Shown here in pieces: positions 6,267 to 9,380 of a stretch of 9,380 bases of DNA. Origin of the DNA: a bacterium (GTDB lineage: Bacteria > UBA9089 > JASEGY01); NCBI GenBank assembly GCA_030019105.1, contig JASEGY010000111.1:1-9380 (forward strand), written 5' to 3'. Both the position numbers and the translations under genes were made by a program. The notes beneath the pieces were generated by a model, which did no database searches, was not told the DNA's origin, and saw nothing but the letters and a program-made list of their open reading frames with translations. The number at the start of each line of letters is the position of its first letter. Within the stretch, counting starts at the first letter, position 1.

Positions 6267-6855
6267 TCTTAGGAAAGTAGAAGACTTTCAAGGGAAAGAT
6301 TTATGGAAATTAGAGGTTCCTGGACATAAAGAGATATACAAGCTGCATCAAACCTTACGAGAAAAGATAAGGAAGAGATCGCAACGCTCTTTGCCATTTA
6401 ATGAGGAACTTTTTGATAGATGGGAGCGGGCAAGTTTTTTGGGCTTCGGAGAGATGGCCAGTATTTATGACACCTCTATTGTCATTGGAGATGTTAAGGT
6501 GGGAGAGAATACATGGATAGGCCCTTTTACCATTCTTGACGGTTCGGGTGGACTGAAGATAGGGTCTTTTTGCTCGATTTCTGCCGGCGTGCAAATTTAC
6601 ACCCACAATTCAGCACAATGGGCTGTAAGCGGTGGTGTTTCAGATTATGAATATTCACCAACCCAAATTGGAGATCGCTGTTACATAGGCCCCAACACTA
6701 TAGTTGCTAAGGGTGTAACTATTGGCGACGGCTGCATCATTGGCGCTAATAGCCTGGTATTAGATGATATCCCAGCGGGAAGCAAGGCCTACGGGACCCC
6801 GTGTAGGGTGGTCGGGAAAACGACTTTTGGAGAAAAAAGTAACTCAGATGAATAA
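6235..6855 (+). CDS. Left-handed beta-helix (hexapeptide repeat) acyltransferase
   Basis: From the ATG at 6235 the product is 206 residues. Residues 1-75 are a charged, helical extension ([20 protein letters not shown] and similar). From about 80 the hexapeptide pattern begins: [20 protein letters not shown] (84-103), [11 protein letters not shown] (109-119), a loop carrying His124 (IYTHNS), then [20 protein letters not shown] (145-164) and IIGANSLV (168-175), ending in [16 protein letters not shown] (179-194). His124 is in the position of the catalytic His of this acetyltransferase group. These trimeric cytoplasmic enzymes move an acetyl or other acyl group from acyl-CoA to a sugar hydroxyl or amino group. 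Next to a sugar aminotransferase, N-acetylation of the amino sugar is the simplest reading. The 3' end overlaps the next gene by 8 bases. Family certain, substrate unknown. Confidence 0.88.
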   Translation: MPEKKLSRGGSLRKVEDFQGKDLWKLEVPGHKEIYKLHQTLREKIRKRSQRSLPFNEELFDRWERASFLGFGEMASIYDTSIVIGDVKVGENTWIGPFTILDGSGGLKIGSFCSISAGVQIYTHNSAQWAVSGGVSDYEYSPTQIGDRCYIGPNTIVAKGVTIGDGCIIGANSLVLDDIPAGSKAYGTPCRVVGKTTFGEKSNSDE

Positions 6856-7990
6856 ATGGAACCTGCTTGCTTGCTCCGGTTGTCGTGGGGGACTGGCGTT
6901 AGAGACTTACGAGTTGGACGATCAGGATACCTGCCGGGAGGGTTTGTTGACCTGCAATGCCTGTCCGCAATGGTATCCCATCACCAATGGCATTCCTCGC
7001 CTGTTTATCCGAGGGCCGTTGCGGCCTGATGACGGGCCGTTTCTGTCTCAATGGAAAAAGCGGTTACCTGGCAGTGTTTTAACAGCCACTAATGGTAAAC
7101 TACCTGCGGCCACGGGTCAGGCTCAGGTGCAATCCACCTTTGGCCACAAGTGGACCCGCCAGGCCTGGTGGGGGATGGAAGGTGAATCGGCTAAGGTGAT
7201 GGAAGAATGGCTCCTGCCCCGATATGGCTGGCCAGACCGCAAGGCATATACCGATTTTATGAAAACAAAGCATATAATGTTAGACGCCGGGTGTGGATTG
7301 GGACGGGAGGCATTACGGATGGCCCAGACAAATCCACAATCGCAAGTTATCGCCTTGGAGCTTTCCGAATGCGTCAATGAGGCGGCGCGACATGCCAGGG
7401 AACAAGGTGTTGCCAATGTCCTCTATATTCAAGCCGACTTGACCGCGCCACCGCTCAAGTACAGCTCTTTTGATTTCATTATCAGCGAAGGAGTTCTGCA
7501 CCATACTCCTGATACTAAGCAGGCATTTAAGGCTTTGGCGCCTTTGCTTGCCCCTGGCGGGGAGATAGGATTTTATGTTTATCGAAAGAAGGCTCCGCTT
7601 AGAGAGTATGCTGACGATTACATCCGTCATCTTATCCAGGACCTCCCTCCGGATAAGGCATGGGAGATGATGGAGCCGCTGACGAAATTAGGGAAAGCCC
7701 TGTCCGACTTGAAGACAGAAATAGAAGTCCCGGAAGATGTCCCTGTTTTGGGGATCAAGTCTGGCCGCTATGACCTTCAACGATTGATCTATTACACAAT
7801 GTTTAAATGCTACTGGAATGATCGCTTATCTTTTGACGAAAATGTCCACATCAACTTTGACTGGTATCATCCCCGTTACGCCTGGCGGCATACCGAAGCA
7901 GAAGTGCGACAATGGATATCTAATGCAGGCTTGAGGCTGGTCCATGAAAATATCGAAGAATCAGGGATAACTGTTAGAGCGAAAAGATGA
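6848..7990 (+). CDS. SAM-dependent methyltransferase with N-terminal Trm112-like zinc ribbon
   Basis: The ATG at 6848 gives 380 residues and overlaps the acyltransferase stop by 8 bases. A longer frame from 6764 would lie wholly inside the acyltransferase gene and is rejected. Residues 5-53 form a Trm112-like ribbon: LLACSGC (Cys9, Cys12) and [20 protein letters not shown] (Cys36, Cys39). The class I methyltransferase core follows: motif [13 protein letters not shown] (145-156), the acidic end of strand 2 (VIALELS, Glu171), IQADL (194-198), [15 protein letters not shown] (208-222) and [14 protein letters not shown] (233-246). The C-terminal ~130 residues are an extra domain. Similar proteins are often seen in glycan and natural-product loci, where they may methylate a sugar, but some act elsewhere, so the substrate is open. 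It is translationally coupled to the radical SAM gene through ATGA. Confidence 0.87.
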   Translation: MNKWNLLACSGCRGGLALETYELDDQDTCREGLLTCNACPQWYPITNGIPRLFIRGPLRPDDGPFLSQWKKRLPGSVLTATNGKLPAATGQAQVQSTFGHKWTRQAWWGMEGESAKVMEEWLLPRYGWPDRKAYTDFMKTKHIMLDAGCGLGREALRMAQTNPQSQVIALELSECVNEAARHAREQGVANVLYIQADLTAPPLKYSSFDFIISEGVLHHTPDTKQAFKALAPLLAPGGEIGFYVYRKKAPLREYADDYIRHLIQDLPPDKAWEMMEPLTKLGKALSDLKTEIEVPEDVPVLGIKSGRYDLQRLIYYTMFKCYWNDRLSFDENVHINFDWYHPRYAWRHTEAEVRQWISNAGLRLVHENIEESGITVRAKR

Positions 7991-9045
7991 AGAAAACGGC
8001 AAAAAGATTATTGAGTCGTAGTCCTAAATTATATAGATATGCCGCCGCTGGCTATAAAATAACTCAGTCGATCAAGGGTGCCAGAGATAGCAGGTGGAAT
8101 TATATAAAATGTATGTACTCAGCGGTAAGAAAATTGGACAGAAGTTTAGGGACTCCAATCCTTTTGAACATCGAGCCGACAAATATATGCGACCAGAAAT
8201 GCACCATCTGCGAGACAGGGCTTAATATATTAGAACGGCCAAAGAAGGTAATGACCTTTGATGAATTCAAGTATCTCCTGGACCAATTTAATAGTAACCT
8301 GAGAGAGATATTCTTTTATTTTATGGGAGAGCCTTTCTTAAACAAAGATGCTTACCGGATGATAAGATATGCCGCCGATAGAGGCATTTATGTCTCTTCC
8401 TGCACCAATGGAAATAAGGTAAAACCAAAAGAGCTGGTAGAATCAGGCATTGGTGAGGTAAGCTTTCAGATAGGTGGGATGACCCAGGAAGTGCACGAGA
8501 AGTATCGGGCTGGTGGGAGCTTAGAAAAAGCATTGAGGAATTTAGAGGAGACTATTGAATGGAAAAGGAAATTGAACCTGCAAAATCCTAAGATAGTCAC
8601 AGGATTTATCTTAATGAGGCACAATGAACATCAGGTAGAGGATTTCATTTCCTATGCCCAAAAAGTTGGGGTAGATGAGTATCAAATAATTGGCACCTGT
8701 GCCCGGACAGTCGAACAGGCGAAAGAATACTTGCCTACAGATAGGCAGTATTGGTATTATGACGAAGAAGAACTGGCTAAAGGAAATCTTATCCCCAAGA
8801 TTAGACCAAATAATTATTGTGAATGGCTATATTTTACGATAACTATCCAGGTAAATGGAGATGTAGTCCCCTGCTGCCGTGATCCAAAAGGAAAGATGGT
8901 CTTAGGAAATGTGTTCCAAGAGAATATCTATAATATCTGGAATAACGAGAAATATCGGAAGATGAGAAAAGATGTAACTACCAGGCAAAAGGATATTAAA
9001 CTTTGTGAGCTTTGTTCCGGTTATTCAGCACCTTTACTGAGATGA
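7987..9045 (+). CDS. Radical SAM protein with SPASM-type C-terminal cluster domain
   Basis: The ATG overlaps the preceding TGA (ATGA, 7987-7990). The 352-residue protein has the radical SAM signature CDQKCTIC (Cys68, Cys72, Cys75; CxxxCxxC) after a strand LLNIEPTN, then FYFMGEPFLN (110-119, the GGE-like SAM site) and VSSCTNG (136-142). A C-terminal region has Cys278, Cys296-Cys297 (VVPCCRDP), GNVFQENIYNIWNNEKY (307-323) and CELC (340-343), as in SPASM/twitch domains that hold auxiliary Fe-S clusters. The first ~55 residues are basic and helical. SPASM proteins modify peptides or small molecules; those in polysaccharide loci are mostly uncharacterised. There is no small precursor-peptide gene beside it that I can see, which argues for a sugar or lipid-linked substrate (inference). 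An ATG overlapping its stop (9042) starts the next decayed gene. Confidence 0.9.
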   Translation: MKKTAKRLLSRSPKLYRYAAAGYKITQSIKGARDSRWNYIKCMYSAVRKLDRSLGTPILLNIEPTNICDQKCTICETGLNILERPKKVMTFDEFKYLLDQFNSNLREIFFYFMGEPFLNKDAYRMIRYAADRGIYVSSCTNGNKVKPKELVESGIGEVSFQIGGMTQEVHEKYRAGGSLEKALRNLEETIEWKRKLNLQNPKIVTGFILMRHNEHQVEDFISYAQKVGVDEYQIIGTCARTVEQAKEYLPTDRQYWYYDEEELAKGNLIPKIRPNNYCEWLYFTITIQVNGDVVPCCRDPKGKMVLGNVFQENIYNIWNNEKYRKMRKDVTTRQKDIKLCELCSGYSAPLLR

Positions 9046-9107
9046 AAATAGCTTCCATAGTTGGAGTCCATCATCAGACCAAGAAAATTAAACTAAACAC
9101 CGAATAA
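9042..9107 (+). pseudogene. Possible first codons of a lost UDP-GlcNAc 2-epimerase (WecB-like) gene
   Basis: An ATG overlapping the radical SAM stop (ATGA) opens a 21-codon frame that starts MKIASIVGVHHQTKKI and ends at TAA. The beginning resembles the N-terminus of non-hydrolysing UDP-N-acetylglucosamine 2-epimerases (MKI-SIVG-RPQFIK-AP). After about 16 codons the likeness is lost and the repeat region follows. I read it as the stub left after deletion or insertion. The match is short, so a chance resemblance is possible. Confidence 0.35.
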
Positions 9108-9138
9108 CACTGAAATGCACTGATTTCTGGAAATAGAA

Positions 9139-9224
9139 AACTACGAAATACACGAAAGGCGCGAAATTGAACATGGGCGTTTTGTTAATCAAAAATTTTC
9201 GCGTATTTAGCGTCTTTCGTAGTT
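9139..9224. repeat. Imperfect inverted-repeat element, about 86 bp
   Basis: AACTACGAAA (9139-9148) is the complement of TTTCGTAGTT (9215-9224). Further in, CGCGAAA (9160-9166) pairs with TTTCGCG (9197-9203). The internal units ACGAAA, GCGAAA, TTTCGCG and CTTTCGT are variations on one theme, as in small dispersed hairpin elements of many environmental genomes. No protein is encoded, and no clear target duplication is seen. With the flanks, the 229-bp gap 9046-9274 holds this element, the gene stub before it and a Shine-Dalgarno site at its end. Confidence 0.65.
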
Positions 9225-9274
9225 ATGTCTTAATAGCTTCAGTAGTCACCAAATTTTATAAGGAAGTGAGAATA

Positions 9275-9380
9275 ATGAAAGCTAATATAGATTTTATTAT
9301 GGTCTGTGCGGGTACACAAGGGCCAGCAGATAAACAACATCTTCCATTGGGCCTGATTTATGTTGGGTCTGAGCTTGAGA
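9275..9380 (+). CDS. Start of a probable B12-binding radical SAM protein, 3' end outside the window
   Basis: The visible 35 residues are MKANIDFIMVCAGTQGPADK followed by QHLPLGLIYVGSELE. A short hydrophobic strand (FIMV) followed by an LPLGLIYVGSELE helix is the typical opening of cobalamin-binding domains in the HpnR/BchE-like radical SAM family (PPLGLLYLAAYLE). The catalytic CxxxCxxC is beyond the window, so this is not proven. AGGAAGTGAG at 9261-9270 supplies the ribosome binding site; this is a fresh start rather than a coupled one, which may mean that the inverted-repeat element upstream broke the operon here. Confidence 0.6.
   Translation, partial: MKANIDFIMVCAGTQGPADKQHLPLGLIYVGSELE

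Noticed and set aside
6764..6847. Longer methyltransferase start
   Set aside because: The added 28 residues are another frame of the acyltransferase's conserved C-terminus; the ATG at 6848 places the zinc ribbon at the N-terminus as expected.
9046..9274. Precursor peptide gene for the radical SAM/SPASM protein
   Set aside because: The only small frame (9042-9107) looks like the beginning of an enzyme gene, and the rest is inverted-repeat sequence.

Overview
The window is part of a bacterial surface-glycan (O-antigen, capsule or exopolysaccharide type) biosynthesis locus. Every recognisable gene is on the plus strand. The genes are packed with ATGA-type overlaps or gaps of a few bases, and AT-rich coding sequence is mixed with C-rich intergenic repeats. 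The combination of an Rpn/YhgA-type nuclease tail, IS200/IS605-like palindromes, small hairpin elements and 'TGTCCCC' repeats is typical of genomes of uncultivated bacteria (I would think of Omnitrophota, Desantisbacteria or similar lineages). This placement is an impression from repeat style and is weakly supported.

Layout. 1-266: C-terminal tail of an Rpn/PD-(D/E)XK family protein that begins before the window. 267-547: no gene; a C-rich repeat cluster. 548-1605: a LegB-type NAD-dependent 4,6-dehydratase gene that is broken. A 158-bp hairpin-rich insertion splits it between a Tyr and a Gly codon, and its 3' end stops about where the family still has some 30 residues to go. 1606-1937: no gene; an IS200/IS605-like end remnant with three strong palindromes, another C-rich repeat, and a clean 107-bp MITE with 13-bp perfect terminal inverted repeats and an 8-bp target duplication. 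1938-9045: an apparently intact operon: NAD-dependent sugar epimerase, DegT/StrS PLP aminotransferase, AsnB-type amidotransferase, left-handed beta-helix acyltransferase, Trm112-like/SAM methyltransferase, radical SAM/SPASM protein. Between the AsnB gene and the acyltransferase lies a scar of one or two decayed genes. 9042-9274: a 21-codon reading frame that looks like the first codons of a UDP-GlcNAc 2-epimerase, then an inverted-repeat element. 9275-9380: start of a probable B12-binding radical SAM gene that leaves the window.

How the genes fit together (inference): an NDP-sugar is oxidised or epimerised by the short-chain dehydrogenase/reductase, aminated by the DegT enzyme, N- or O-acylated by the hexapeptide enzyme and possibly methylated. 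The AsnB-like enzyme may amidate a carboxylate on the glycan, as proposed for AsnB/WbpS-type proteins of O-antigen loci. The radical SAM protein has no assignable substrate.

I do not see a clearly new enzymatic system. The most notable content is the concentration of small non-coding mobile elements and gene scars in one glycan locus: two well-delimited insertions, one IS end remnant, one inverted-repeat element and about three broken genes in 9 kb.
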